From: Azoarcus olearius | GTDB lineage: Bacteria > Pseudomonadota > Gammaproteobacteria > Burkholderiales > Rhodocyclaceae | NCBI RefSeq assembly: GCF_001682385.1 | Contig: NZ_CP016210.1 | Coordinates: 1,054,001 to 1,118,000 of the forward strand | Reading direction: 5' to 3' | DNA length: 64,000 nt | Shown here: positions 18,796 through 28,149 of the stretch, in pieces | Layout: every line of letters starts with the position of its first letter | How positions within the stretch are numbered: the first letter of the stretch is position 1 | Position numbers and translations under genes: made by a program | The notes under the pieces: generated by a model | What the model saw: only the letters and a program-made list of their open reading frames with translations | The model's database searches: none | What the model was told of the DNA's origin: nothing

Positions 18796-20064
18796 ATGAC
18801 GACCAAATCCCAAGCCTTGCTGAACTGGGTCGACGAGCGCTTCCCGCTCACTTCGTCGATCAAGGGTCATCTGACCGAATACTACGCGCCGAAGAACTTC
18901 AACTTCTGGTACTTCTTCGGCTCGCTGGCGCTGCTGGTGCTGGTGATCCAGATCGTCACCGGCATCTTCCTGGTGATGCACTACAAGCCGGACGCATCCC
19001 TGAATGCCGCCGGTGTGCCGGTCGCGTTCGCCAGCGTCGAGTACATCATGCGCGACGTGCCGGGCGGCTGGCTGATCCGCTACCTGCACTCCACCGGCGC
19101 ATCCGCGTTCTTCATCGTGGTGTACCTGCACATGTTCCGCGGCCTGCTCTACGGTTCCTACCGCAAGCCGCGCGAACTCATCTGGATCTTCGGCACGCTG
19201 ATCTTCCTGGCGTTGATGGCGGAGGCCTTCATGGGCTACCTGCTGCCGTGGGGTCAGATGTCGTTCTGGGGCGCCCAGGTGATCGTGAACCTGTTCTCGG
19301 CGATCCCGCTGATCGGGCCGGACCTGTCGCTGGTCATCCGCGGTGACTTCGTCGTCTCCGACGCCACCCTGAACCGCTTCTTCTCCTTCCACGTCATCGC
19401 CGTGCCGCTGGTGCTGATCGGCCTCGTCGCCGCCCACATCGTGGCGCTGCACGAAGTCGGCTCCAACAACCCGGACGGTGTGGAAATCAAGAAGAAGAAG
19501 GACGCCAACGGCATCCCGCTCGACGGCATCCCCTTCCATCCGTACTACACGGTGAAGGACATCGTCGGCGTGGTCGCCTTCCTGTTCTTCTTCAGCGCGG
19601 TGGTGTTCTTCGCGCCCGAAGGTGGCGGCTACTTCCTGGAGTTCAACAACTTCATCCCGGCCGACCCGCTGAAGACCCCGCCGCATATCGCGCCGGTGTG
19701 GTACTTCACCCCGTTCTACTCGATCCTGCGCGCGGTGACCTACCCGCTGTTCGGCCTCGATGCGAAGTTCTGGGGCGTGGTGGCGATGGGCGCGTCGGTG
19801 GTGATCATCGCCTTCCTGCCGTGGCTGGACCGCAGCCCGGTGAAGTCGGTGCGCTACAAGGGTCCGATCTTCAAGGCCGCGCTGGTGGTCTTCGTGATCT
19901 GCTTCTTCATCCTCGGCTACCTCGGCGTGCTGCCGCCCACCCCGGGCCGCACCCTGGTGTCGCAGATCTGCTCGGTGCTGTACTTCGCGTTCTTCCTCGC
20001 GATGCCGTGGTACAGCAAGCTCGACAAGTGCAAGTCCGAACCGGAAAGGGTGACCTTCAAATGA
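18796..20064 (+). CDS. petB: cytochrome b of the bc1 complex
   Basis: The 422-aa polytopic membrane protein binds the two b hemes and the Qo/Qi quinol sites. Conserved features include the GYLLPWGQMSFWGA segment, His-bearing helices (FHVIAVPLVLIGLVAAH) and PVWYFTPFYS, the proteobacterial variant of the PEWY Qo motif. It overlaps petC by the tetranucleotide ATGA. Confidence 0.96.
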   Translation: MTTKSQALLNWVDERFPLTSSIKGHLTEYYAPKNFNFWYFFGSLALLVLVIQIVTGIFLVMHYKPDASLNAAGVPVAFASVEYIMRDVPGGWLIRYLHSTGASAFFIVVYLHMFRGLLYGSYRKPRELIWIFGTLIFLALMAEAFMGYLLPWGQMSFWGAQVIVNLFSAIPLIGPDLSLVIRGDFVVSDATLNRFFSFHVIAVPLVLIGLVAAHIVALHEVGSNNPDGVEIKKKKDANGIPLDGIPFHPYYTVKDIVGVVAFLFFFSAVVFFAPEGGGYFLEFNNFIPADPLKTPPHIAPVWYFTPFYSILRAVTYPLFGLDAKFWGVVAMGASVVIIAFLPWLDRSPVKSVRYKGPIFKAALVVFVICFFILGYLGVLPPTPGRTLVSQICSVLYFAFFLAMPWYSKLDKCKSEPERVTFK

Positions 20065-20816
20065 AATCGCGTGTCATGAGTTTCATCAAGCGCGTGGCCG
20101 CGGTCGCGGCTTTCGCGCCGGCCCTGGCGATGGCCGCCGGTGACGTCCTGCACCTGGACAAGGCGCCGGTCAGCAAGGATCCGGCCGCCCTGCAGCATGG
20201 CGCCAAGATCTTCGTCAACTACTGCCTGAACTGTCACGGTGCGTCCTACCTGCGCTACAACCGCCTGCAGGAGATCGGCCTCAGCGAGCAGCTGATCCGC
20301 GACAACCTGCTGTTCACCGGTGAAAAGACCGGCGACCTGATGAAGATCGCGATGCAGCGCGACGAAGCGAAGGCCTGGTTCGGCGCCGCGCCTCCGGATC
20401 TCACGGTGATCGCGCGTTCGCGCGCGTCCGAGTTCGGGAGCGGGGCCGACTGGCTCTACACCTACCTGCGCCAGTTCTACCGCGATCCGGCCCGTCCCAC
20501 CGGCTGGAACAACGTGATCTTCGCCAACGTCGGCATGCCGCATGCGCTGTGGCAGCTGCAGGGCGAGCAGGTCGCCAAGGTGACCACCGACGAGCACGGC
20601 GCCAAGCATGTCGAACTGCAACTGGCCAAGCCGGGCCTGCTGTCGGTCGAGGACTACGACAAGACCGTCGCCGACCTGGTCTCCTTCCTGGTGTGGATGG
20701 GCGAACCCGTTGCCGAGAAGCGCCGCTCGATCGGCACCGTGGTGCTCATTTTCCTGGCTGGCCTTTTTGTGCTGTCCTACGCTCTGAAGAAGAGTTTCTG
20801 GAAGGACATTCATTGA
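20061..20816 (+). CDS. petC: cytochrome c1 of the bc1 complex
   Basis: The 251-aa protein has a cleavable signal (VAAVAAFAPALAMAAG), the heme c motif CLNCH, the distal Met region NVGMPHALW and a C-terminal membrane anchor (IGTVVLIFLAGLFVLSYAL). ATG 20061 overlaps the petB stop, so translation is coupled. The long open frame upstream is a shadow of petB. Confidence 0.96.
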   Translation: MKSRVMSFIKRVAAVAAFAPALAMAAGDVLHLDKAPVSKDPAALQHGAKIFVNYCLNCHGASYLRYNRLQEIGLSEQLIRDNLLFTGEKTGDLMKIAMQRDEAKAWFGAAPPDLTVIARSRASEFGSGADWLYTYLRQFYRDPARPTGWNNVIFANVGMPHALWQLQGEQVAKVTTDEHGAKHVELQLAKPGLLSVEDYDKTVADLVSFLVWMGEPVAEKRRSIGTVVLIFLAGLFVLSYALKKSFWKDIH

Positions 20817-20865
20817 GTCTGAGCGGACGCCGCCTCACCGCCTAGTCCGCGCTCTTTGCGCCTGT

Positions 20866-20897
20866 CGCACCACGCGCCCGCCGCGTGGTGCGCTTTT
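20866..20897 (+). terminator. intrinsic terminator after petABC
   Basis: An 11-bp perfect stem (20866-20876 with 20882-20892) with a 5-nt loop is followed by CTTTTGCTTTTTG. It separates petABC from sspA. Confidence 0.9.
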
Positions 20898-20923
20898 GCT
20901 TTTTGTATTCGGAGTCGCAACAC

Positions 20924-21520
20924 ATGATGAATCTGTATTCCGGCACGACCGATCCCTTCAGTCACCGCTGCCGGATCGTGCTCTTCGAAAAGGGCATGGA
21001 CTTCGAGGTGATCGACGTCGATCTCTACAACAAGCCCGAAGACATCGCCGTCATCAACCCGTACAACCGGGTGCCGGTGCTGGTGGACCGCGATCTCGTG
21101 CTGTACGAGTCGAACATCATCAACGAGTACATCGACGAGCGCTTCCCGCATCCGCAGCTGATGCCGCCCGACCCGATCATGCGCGCGCGCGCGCGCCAGC
21201 TGCTGCATACCTTCGAGCATGAGCTGTTTTCGCACATCGAGGCGCTTGAGGCGAACCAGAAAGGTGTCGACAAGACCCGTGCCCATGTGCGCGACCACCT
21301 CGTGCAACTGGCGCCGATCTTCACCAAGCAGAAGTTCATGCTCGGCGAGGAGTTCTCGATGCTCGACGTGGCGATCGCGCCGCTGCTGTGGCGGCTGGAG
21401 CATTACGGGATCGAACTCCCGAAGACCGCGGCACCACTAATGAAGTACGCGGAGCGTATTTTCAGCCGTCAGGGCTTCATCGACGCGCTGACGCCCTCCG
21501 AAAAGGTCATGCGCCGTTAA
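20924..21520 (+). CDS. sspA: stringent starvation protein A (GST fold)
   Basis: The 198-aa protein has the glutathione S-transferase fold of SspA: TTDPFSHRCRIVLFEKGM at the N-terminus, NPYNRVPVLVDRDLVLYES and IDERFPHPQLMPPDP. SspA binds RNA polymerase and modulates stress promoters. ATG 20924 has GGAG 9 nt upstream. It is paired with sspB downstream, as in most beta- and gammaproteobacteria. Confidence 0.95.
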   Translation: MMNLYSGTTDPFSHRCRIVLFEKGMDFEVIDVDLYNKPEDIAVINPYNRVPVLVDRDLVLYESNIINEYIDERFPHPQLMPPDPIMRARARQLLHTFEHELFSHIEALEANQKGVDKTRAHVRDHLVQLAPIFTKQKFMLGEEFSMLDVAIAPLLWRLEHYGIELPKTAAPLMKYAERIFSRQGFIDALTPSEKVMRR

Positions 21521-21573
21521 GGCGTTCGGGGCGCCCGCAGCGGCGGGCGCCGGCCGCCAAGCAAGATTGAGTC

Positions 21574-22014
21574 ATGAGCAACATATCCACCAAGCCCTAT
21601 CTGATCCGCGCGATCTACGAATGGTGTACCGACCAGGGATACACCCCTTACATCGCCGCGGTCGTCGATGAAGAAACCCGCGTGCCGCCGGGGTATGCGC
21701 GCGACGGCCAGATCGTGCTCAACGTGGGCCAGGACGCGACCCATCAGCTCCACATGGACAACGACCTGATCACCTTCCAGGCGCGGTTCAATGGCGTGGT
21801 CCATTCGCTGGTCATTCCGGTCGGCAACGTGGTTGCGATCTACGCCCGCGAGAACGGCCACGGGATGGCATTCGAGGTGGAAGGTGCCGCGGAGGCCGAT
21901 GTGGCGGGCGATGCGCCGGCCGCTTCGACGCCGGCACCCGTGCCGGTGGAAAGCAGCACGGACGGCGGTTCCCGTCCGCCGCCGCGCGGCAACCATCTCA
22001 AGATCGTGAAGTAA
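21574..22014 (+). CDS. sspB: ClpXP protease specificity-enhancing factor SspB
   Basis: The 146-aa adaptor tethers ssrA-tagged proteins to ClpXP. The N-terminal substrate-binding domain is clear (KPYLIRAIYEWCTDQGYTP). A flexible linker leads to the C-terminal ClpX-binding tail RGNHLKIVK. Its 3' end overlaps the convergent glycosyltransferase gene by 17 nt. Confidence 0.96.
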   Translation: MSNISTKPYLIRAIYEWCTDQGYTPYIAAVVDEETRVPPGYARDGQIVLNVGQDATHQLHMDNDLITFQARFNGVVHSLVIPVGNVVAIYARENGHGMAFEVEGAAEADVAGDAPAASTPAPVPVESSTDGGSRPPPRGNHLKIVK

Positions 22015-23221
22015 GCCGGCGGCGGCCCGCGCTGCCCGCTGTCAGCGCGGGCACGCGGCGCGGACTGCCACTGGCGTCGATCCAGCGTGCGTACAGCCGG
22101 ACCAGGCGCGCGGCGATGTCGTCCGCATGCCAGTGGCGCGCGCGCTGTCGGGCTTCGCCGGCGAGACGTTCGAGCAACTCGGGCCGCGATAACAGGCTCG
22201 CGACCAGGGCGGCAAAGGCTGCAGGGTCGTCCGGGCCGATACGGCAACCGGTCTCCCCTTCGAGGATGTCGCAGGTTCCCATCTGCGCCAGCGCCACGAC
22301 CGGCGTGCCGAGCGCCATCGCCTCCAGCAGTACCAGACCCTGCGTTTCGGTGCGGGAGGCGAACACGAACAGATCGGCCGCCCGGTAGCAGTCATGCAGT
22401 TCGCTGTGGCGGTCGAGGTAGCCGAGAAAGCGGACGTGGCGCTCGAGCCCGCGCTGCGCGACCGCGTTCCGCAGCGTCGCCAGCGCCGGACCTTCGCCGG
22501 TGATCAGCAGCAGCGCGCGTGGTTCGGTGTGCCGCAGGTGGTCGATCATCTCGATCAGGAAGCCGATGTTCTTTTCGTGGGCCACGCGGCCGACGAACAG
22601 CAGCAGTCTGGCGTCGGCCGGAATCTCGTAGCGGCTGCGGAAGAAGCGTCCGTCGCCGCCCTGGAACTGGTCGGGGGGGATGCCGGTGGGAAGGATTTCA
22701 AGCGGGCGTTCGACGCCGTAGTCCAGCAGTGCCGCCGCCATTGCCCGCGAGGGAACGATGACGGCGTGGAGCGCATTGCACTGCGTGCGCGAGAACCGGC
22801 GCGCGAGCGCGCGCAACCAGCTGCGTGGCAGTGTCGGGACGTAGTGGAACAGGTATTCCTCGAAGAAGGTGTGGTAGGTGGCCACGCAGGGCAGGCGGAG
22901 CTTTCGCGCCAGCGCGAGGCCGGCGTAATGGGCGACGAAGGGGGTGTGGATGTGTATCAGGTCGAAGCCCTCGCCCGCGAGTTCATCGGCGCGCGCCGCG
23001 ATGTGGCCGCTCCGCATCATGCGGTCTTCGGGGTCGAGCGGAACGAAGCGCGATGGAATGCGGAGAACCCCGTCGTCGTCCGCGCCGCCGCCCGGGTAGG
23101 CCGGGGCGATCAGCGTCGAGCGCACGCCCTGTTGGTGGAGGCTGCGGCGAAACGTCTCGATCGATGTGCTGACGCCGTTCACGCGGGGAAAGTACACGTC
23201 GGAAACCATCAGGATGTTCAT
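21998..23221 (-). CDS. GT4 family glycosyltransferase
   Basis: The 407-aa GT-B glycosyltransferase has an N-terminal MVSDVYFPRVNGVSTSIETF, a second Rossmann half (LLLFVGRVAHEKNIGFLIEM) and the retaining EX7E motif in TETQGLVLLEAMALGTPVV. It resembles PimB/MgtA-type transferases that glycosylate lipids or envelope polysaccharides; acceptor and donor are unknown. The start at 23221 is chosen because the protein then begins MNILMVSDVYFP behind GAGGG; the frame is open about 100 codons further. It is convergent with sspB. Confidence 0.88.
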   Translation of the reverse strand: MNILMVSDVYFPRVNGVSTSIETFRRSLHQQGVRSTLIAPAYPGGGADDDGVLRIPSRFVPLDPEDRMMRSGHIAARADELAGEGFDLIHIHTPFVAHYAGLALARKLRLPCVATYHTFFEEYLFHYVPTLPRSWLRALARRFSRTQCNALHAVIVPSRAMAAALLDYGVERPLEILPTGIPPDQFQGGDGRFFRSRYEIPADARLLLFVGRVAHEKNIGFLIEMIDHLRHTEPRALLLITGEGPALATLRNAVAQRGLERHVRFLGYLDRHSELHDCYRAADLFVFASRTETQGLVLLEAMALGTPVVALAQMGTCDILEGETGCRIGPDDPAAFAALVASLLSRPELLERLAGEARQRARHWHADDIAARLVRLYARWIDASGSPRRVPALTAGSAGRRRLTSRS

Positions 23222-23387
23222 CGCCGCCCTCGCTTTTCGAGCGGCACAGACTAGGCGGCGAAGGTGACGCTGCCGTTGCAGTGGCGGCGCGGACGGCGCT
23301 GCTTCTTGATACGCATCAGTGCGCCCGCGAGGCGCGGGCCGTATAAAACGAGCCAGCCGGCGGACGGCGGCACATTGGAGAAACGGA

Positions 23388-23876
23388 ATGCAACAGATGG
23401 AATGGGGTGAGCAACTTGCACTCGGGCTGGGCCGGATGGACACCACCCATCGCGAATTCGTCGAGTTGTACAACCTGCTGGCGGCTTCGGAGGCGGAGGA
23501 TTTCATCAACCGCCTCGACGCCTTCATCGTTCACACCGAGGCGCATTTCGACCAGGAAAACCGCTGGATGGAGCAGGTGAACTTTCCCGGTTGCCACCGT
23601 GCCGAGCACGATCGCGTACTGACCGTGATGCGCGATGTCCGCGAGCGCGCGGCGCGCGGCGACGCTTTCCTTGGCCGTCGCCTCGTCGAGGAACTGCCGC
23701 CGTGGTTCGAAAATCACGTCAATGGCATGGATGCGGCGCTGGCTTTCCACCTGCAGACCATCGGCTTCGATGTCGAGCGCGAGGCTTTTATCGAAGGGCG
23801 CCAAGAGGGGTGCGGCGATGCTGCCAGCGGCCCGTGTGCGTGCTCCTCGGCGCCCGCTCCCAGCGCGGTGGCCTGA
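23388..23876 (+). CDS. bacteriohemerythrin
   Basis: The 162-aa four-helix oxygen-binding protein has the expected di-iron ligands: His in MDTTHREF, HTEAHFDQE, HRAEHD and WFENHVNGMD. It probably binds O2 or NO, or senses O2, in the cytoplasm. The C-terminus carries an extra CGDAASGPCACSS tail with three cysteines. ATG 23388 follows GGAG. Confidence 0.9.
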   Translation: MQQMEWGEQLALGLGRMDTTHREFVELYNLLAASEAEDFINRLDAFIVHTEAHFDQENRWMEQVNFPGCHRAEHDRVLTVMRDVRERAARGDAFLGRRLVEELPPWFENHVNGMDAALAFHLQTIGFDVEREAFIEGRQEGCGDAASGPCACSSAPAPSAVA

Positions 23877-23893
23877 TTCCCGCCGAGCGAGAC

Positions 23894-25144
23894 TCAGCGG
23901 AACGGAAAACGCGGCGTCGGCCGCCGGCCGGCGATGAGGTCGGCAGTGGCGGCGCCCGAACCGCAGGCCAGCGTCCACCCGAGCGTGCCGTGGCCGGTGT
24001 TGTACCAGAGGCGCTCGAACGGGCTCTTGCCGATCAGCGGTACGTTGCCGGGCGTGGCGGGGCGCAGGCCGGCCCATAGCGTCGCCGCCGCCGGGTCGAT
24101 CGCACCCGGGAAGCGGCTGTTCAGCCAGTCGGCCAGCATCCGCCCCCGCTCCGGACGCAGCGCAGTATTGAAGCCGTCCAGTTCCGCGGTGCCCGCGACC
24201 CGCAGGCGGTCACCCAGGCGGGAGCACACGATGCGGCGGGATTCGTCGGTGAGGCTCACTTCCGGCGCCCGCTCCGGCGCGATCACCGCTGCGGTCAGCG
24301 AATAGCCCTTGACCGGGTAGATCGGCAGGCGCACGCCCAGCCGCGCCATCAGTGCCGTGCCGTAGCTGCCAAGGCACAGCACGTAATGATCAGCGAGCAG
24401 GATGCCGGTGCGGCCGGCCTCGTCGCGCACCTCCACCCCGTCGATCCGCCCGCCCGTCTGCGAGAGGCGTTCGATCCGCGTATTGAGGTGGAAGCGCACG
24501 CCGTCTTCGCGCAGGCGCTCCGCCAGCGCCTGGGTGAACAGATGTGCGTCGCCCGATTCGTCGTCCGGCGCGTAGAGCCCGCCGCGCAGCGTGGATGCGA
24601 CGTGACCGAGCGCCGGCTCGATTGCTACGCATTCGGCCGCCGAGCATGCGCGCACATCCATCCCGAAATGCTGCAGTTCGCGCACCCTCGCCGCCACGGA
24701 GGCGAAGCTGCTGCGGTTGTAGAACAAATGGAGTATGCCGCGCTGCCGCTGGTCATAGTGCAGGGCGGCCGTCTCGCGAAGCTCGCGCAGGCGCCGGGCA
24801 CTGTCCATCGCCAGCGCGGCAATGGCCGCAGTGTTGCGGCGGCTGCGCCAGGGCAGGCATTCGTGCAGGAAGGACAGCGCCCATCGCCATTGCGCGGCCT
24901 GGGCGTGAGGACGAAACCGCAGCGGCGCGTCCTCGCGCCCCAGCCAGCGCAGTACCGTCAAGGGTGCGGAGGGATTGGCCCACGGCTCCGGATGGCTGAC
25001 CGAAATCTGTCCGCCGTTGGCGAAGCTGGTTTCCATGCCGGGGGCTGGCTGACGGTCGACGATGCTGACCTCGAAGCCCGCCTGGCGCAGATACCAGGCG
25101 GTGGTGACGCCGGTGACGCCGGCGCCGAGAACCATCACATGCAT
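23894..25144 (-). CDS. dadA: D-amino acid dehydrogenase small subunit-like FAD oxidoreductase
   Basis: The 416-aa protein has the FAD dinucleotide motif HVMVLGAGVTGVTTAWYLRQ, then DRQPAPGMETSFANGGQIS and the C-terminal GHGTLGWTLACGSGAA typical of DadA. DadA oxidises D-alanine and other D-amino acids and passes electrons to quinone. The start at 25144 gives the family-standard N-terminus, but no Shine-Dalgarno is seen; the frame is open 52 codons further. No alr/dadX racemase is adjacent. Confidence 0.88.
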   Translation of the reverse strand: MHVMVLGAGVTGVTTAWYLRQAGFEVSIVDRQPAPGMETSFANGGQISVSHPEPWANPSAPLTVLRWLGREDAPLRFRPHAQAAQWRWALSFLHECLPWRSRRNTAAIAALAMDSARRLRELRETAALHYDQRQRGILHLFYNRSSFASVAARVRELQHFGMDVRACSAAECVAIEPALGHVASTLRGGLYAPDDESGDAHLFTQALAERLREDGVRFHLNTRIERLSQTGGRIDGVEVRDEAGRTGILLADHYVLCLGSYGTALMARLGVRLPIYPVKGYSLTAAVIAPERAPEVSLTDESRRIVCSRLGDRLRVAGTAELDGFNTALRPERGRMLADWLNSRFPGAIDPAAATLWAGLRPATPGNVPLIGKSPFERLWYNTGHGTLGWTLACGSGAATADLIAGRRPTPRFPFR

Positions 25145-25321
25145 AGGGGGGTCGTCTAGTCGGAGTGCTCCACTACGAGCAAAGACAGAGGCGCGAGTTC
25201 CGCGGAAGGCAGTCATCATAACGCCCCGTGCCCACCCTGGGGCGAGGCGGACCGTGCGTATCTCACGCGGAAGCGGGATAATCCGGCGGTTTCTGATCAT
25301 TCATCGGCAAGGGAGCCATCG

Positions 25322-26323
25322 ATGCGTCGTGTGACACTTACCCAATTCCTCATCGAGCAGCAGCGTGCAGGGCGCGTCTCGGCCGATCTGCGTCTGCTGA
25401 TCGAGGTCGTCGCACGCGCGGTGAAGGCGATCAGCGTCAATGTCTCGAAGGGCGCGCTGGCCGGCGTGCTGGGCGAGGCGGGCACCGACAACGTGCAGGG
25501 CGAAGCGCAGAAGAAGCTCGACGTCATTGCCAACGAAATCCTGCTACAGGCCAATGAGTGGGGCGGGCACCTGGCGGCGATGGCGTCCGAAGAGGTCGAG
25601 ACGGTGCACCAGATCCCGTTCGACTATCCGAAGGGCGGCTATCTGCTGCTGTTCGATCCGCTCGACGGTTCGTCCAATATCGACGTCAACATTTCGGTCG
25701 GCACCATCTTCTCGGTGCTGCGTTTTCCCGAAGGCGAGGCCGAGCCGACCGAGCAGAGCTTCATGCAGCCGGGCCGCGAGCAGGTCGCTGCGGGCTATGC
25801 GGTGTATGGACCGTCGACCCAGCTGGTGCTCACCGTGGGCCACGGCGTGCATGCATTTACGCTGGACCGCGAGATGGGCAGCTTCATCTACACCCAGCCC
25901 TTCATGACCATTCCCGACGACACCCACGAGTTCGCGATCAACGCCTCCAACGCCCGCTTCTGGGAGGAGCCGGTGCAGCGCTACGTGGGCGAACTCCAGG
26001 CGGGCAAGACCGGCCCGCGCGGCAAGGACTTCAACATGCGCTGGGTTGCGTCGATGGTGGCCGACGTGCACCGCATCCTCACCCGTGGCGGCATCTTCAT
26101 GTATCCGCTCGATGAGAAGTGCCGCGCGCAGGGCGGCAAGCTGCGCCTGATGTACGAGGCCAATCCGATGGCAATGCTGGTGGAACAAGCCGGCGGCGCG
26201 GCCACCACCGGGCGCGAGCGCATCCTGGACCTGATGCCGACCAAGCTTCACCAGCGTGTGCCGGTGATCCTCGGTTCGCGCAACGAGGTCGAGCGTGTGA
26301 CCGCCTATCACTGCGAGTCCTGA
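25322..26323 (+). CDS. fbp: fructose-1,6-bisphosphatase class I
   Basis: The 333-aa gluconeogenic enzyme hydrolyses fructose-1,6-bisphosphate. The metal/phosphate-binding signature is [19 protein letters not shown], and [20 protein letters not shown] supplies the C-terminal substrate site. GGGAG precedes the ATG. The next gene starts 11 nt downstream. Confidence 0.96.
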   Translation: MRRVTLTQFLIEQQRAGRVSADLRLLIEVVARAVKAISVNVSKGALAGVLGEAGTDNVQGEAQKKLDVIANEILLQANEWGGHLAAMASEEVETVHQIPFDYPKGGYLLLFDPLDGSSNIDVNISVGTIFSVLRFPEGEAEPTEQSFMQPGREQVAAGYAVYGPSTQLVLTVGHGVHAFTLDREMGSFIYTQPFMTIPDDTHEFAINASNARFWEEPVQRYVGELQAGKTGPRGKDFNMRWVASMVADVHRILTRGGIFMYPLDEKCRAQGGKLRLMYEANPMAMLVEQAGGAATTGRERILDLMPTKLHQRVPVILGSRNEVERVTAYHCES

Positions 26324-26334
26324 CGGGGCCAGCG

Positions 26335-28062
26335 GTGCGCTGCAGCCTGCGCCTCGCCACAGCGGTCGTGCTGCTGTGTGCTGCGGGTGTGGCGGGCGCG
26401 CAGTCGCCGCTGGAGATCGAACTCGACGTTCCCGACCGCCTGCGTCCGCTGCTCGAACAGCATGTGCGGGCACTGCGCGATGACGCGCTGCGGCCCGAGG
26501 ACCCGGCCGATCGTCGGGCGCTGGTACGCCGCACGCGCAAGGAAGTGGCCGACCTGCTGGCCACCGAAGGCTATTTTTCCCCCGAGATCACGGTGGACCG
26601 CGGGGAACGCTGGCGCTTGAGCGTCGATCCCGGCCCGCGAACCACCGTGGCTGCGGTCGAACTTGGCTTCGAAGGCGAACTCGGCGACGACCCGGCGATG
26701 GCCGGACGTGTCGAGGAGTTGCGCAGGGCGTGGAGCCTGCAGGTGGGCGAGCCGTTCCGGCAGGCGGACTGGGACGACGCCAAGCGCAGCCTGATCGATG
26801 AGGTGAGCCGGCGCCGCTACGCGGCGGCGCGCATCACCGCGAGCCGTGCCGAAGTCGATCCGGAGAACGCCGCGGTGGGGCTCGCCGTCACTGTCGATAG
26901 CGGCCCCGCCTTTCGTCTGGGCGAACTCGACGTGCGCGGCCTGGAGCATCTTCCGGCCGACCTGGTCGCGCGCTACAGCACCTTGCAGGCGGGCGATTTC
27001 TACGACCGCGACCTGCTGCTGGTCTTCCAGACGTCCTTGCAGAACGCGCCGTATTTCGCCTCGGTGGTGGTGGACGTCGAGGCAGATCCTGCGCGCGCCG
27101 CCGCGGTGCCGGTGCGGGTGCAGGTCAGCGAGGCGCTGCCGCGGCGGGTGGGGTTCGGTGTGGGCTTTTCCAGCAACACCGGCTACCGCGTCGAAGGCAG
27201 CTTTCGCGACGCCAACCTTTTTGGCCGCGCGTGGGAGCTGGTGTCCGGGCTGCGGCTGGAGCAGCGGCGCCAGTCCGCCTATGCGGACGTCTTTCTGCCG
27301 CCGCGCGACGTGCGTCATCGCGACAGCGTGGGCGCGCTGATGGAACGCAGCGACCTCGAGGGCCTGCGCCTGTCCACCCAGGCGGTTGGCGTGGCCCGGA
27401 GCACGGTGCGGGGTGATATCGAAACGCGTATCGCACTGCGCTACCAGCACGAGGAGCTGCGGCCCGACGGCGCGAAGGCGACCGAGCACGACACCCTTAC
27501 CGCCAACTGGACCTGGACGCGCCGCGCGGTCGACAACCTGCTCGACCCGCGCCGCGGTTTCGTGCTGGAGTTCCAGGTCGGGGGCGGCAGCAGCATCGCG
27601 CTCGCCGAGCAGGATTTCGTCCGGCTCTACAGCCGCTTCGTGCGCTACCAGCCGGTCGGCGACACCGACAACCTCATCCTGCGCCTCGAAGGAGGCGTCA
27701 CCCTCGCGCCCTCGCGCCAGGGTATCCCGCAGGACTTCCTGTTCCGTACTGGCGGCGCGCAGACGGTGCGCGGTTACGCCTACCAGAGCCTGGGCGTGCG
27801 GGAGGGCGACGCGGTGGTCGGCGGCCGCTATCTGGGCGTGGCCAGCGCCGAGTACGTGCATTGGTTCAGGCCGCAGTGGGGGAGCGCCTTTTTCGTCGAT
27901 GCGGGCGATGCGGCCGATGATCGGCGCGGCTTCGACCCCAAGGTCGGCTACGGGGTGGGGGCGCGCTGGCGCAGCCCCGCGGGGCCGCTTGCGGCCGATC
28001 TCGCATGGTCGCAGGAGGAGCGGCGTCTCCGTCTGCATTTCGGTGTCGCCATCGCGTTCTGA
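26335..28062 (+). CDS. tamA: TamA-like Omp85 outer membrane protein
   Basis: The 575-aa protein has a signal peptide (SLRLATAVVLLCAAGVAGAQ), POTRA-like N-terminal modules (about 25-250) and an Omp85 beta-barrel containing FRTGGAQTVRGYAYQSLG, the conserved VRGY loop, plus a C-terminal aromatic residue. TamA cooperates with TamB in outer membrane assembly and lipid transport. GTG 26335 is the likely start, 11 nt after fbp. No tamB follows; the next genes are an ABC importer. It could instead be another Omp85 member. Confidence 0.82.
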   Translation: MRCSLRLATAVVLLCAAGVAGAQSPLEIELDVPDRLRPLLEQHVRALRDDALRPEDPADRRALVRRTRKEVADLLATEGYFSPEITVDRGERWRLSVDPGPRTTVAAVELGFEGELGDDPAMAGRVEELRRAWSLQVGEPFRQADWDDAKRSLIDEVSRRRYAAARITASRAEVDPENAAVGLAVTVDSGPAFRLGELDVRGLEHLPADLVARYSTLQAGDFYDRDLLLVFQTSLQNAPYFASVVVDVEADPARAAAVPVRVQVSEALPRRVGFGVGFSSNTGYRVEGSFRDANLFGRAWELVSGLRLEQRRQSAYADVFLPPRDVRHRDSVGALMERSDLEGLRLSTQAVGVARSTVRGDIETRIALRYQHEELRPDGAKATEHDTLTANWTWTRRAVDNLLDPRRGFVLEFQVGGGSSIALAEQDFVRLYSRFVRYQPVGDTDNLILRLEGGVTLAPSRQGIPQDFLFRTGGAQTVRGYAYQSLGVREGDAVVGGRYLGVASAEYVHWFRPQWGSAFFVDAGDAADDRRGFDPKVGYGVGARWRSPAGPLAADLAWSQEERRLRLHFGVAIAF

Positions 28063-28149
28063 GCGACAGGCGGCTCGGGTTACACTCGCGCCCTCGGCCG
28101 TAGCTCCACCCGTTTGCGGCCGCCATCATTCCAACGAGGAGAGCGTCCC

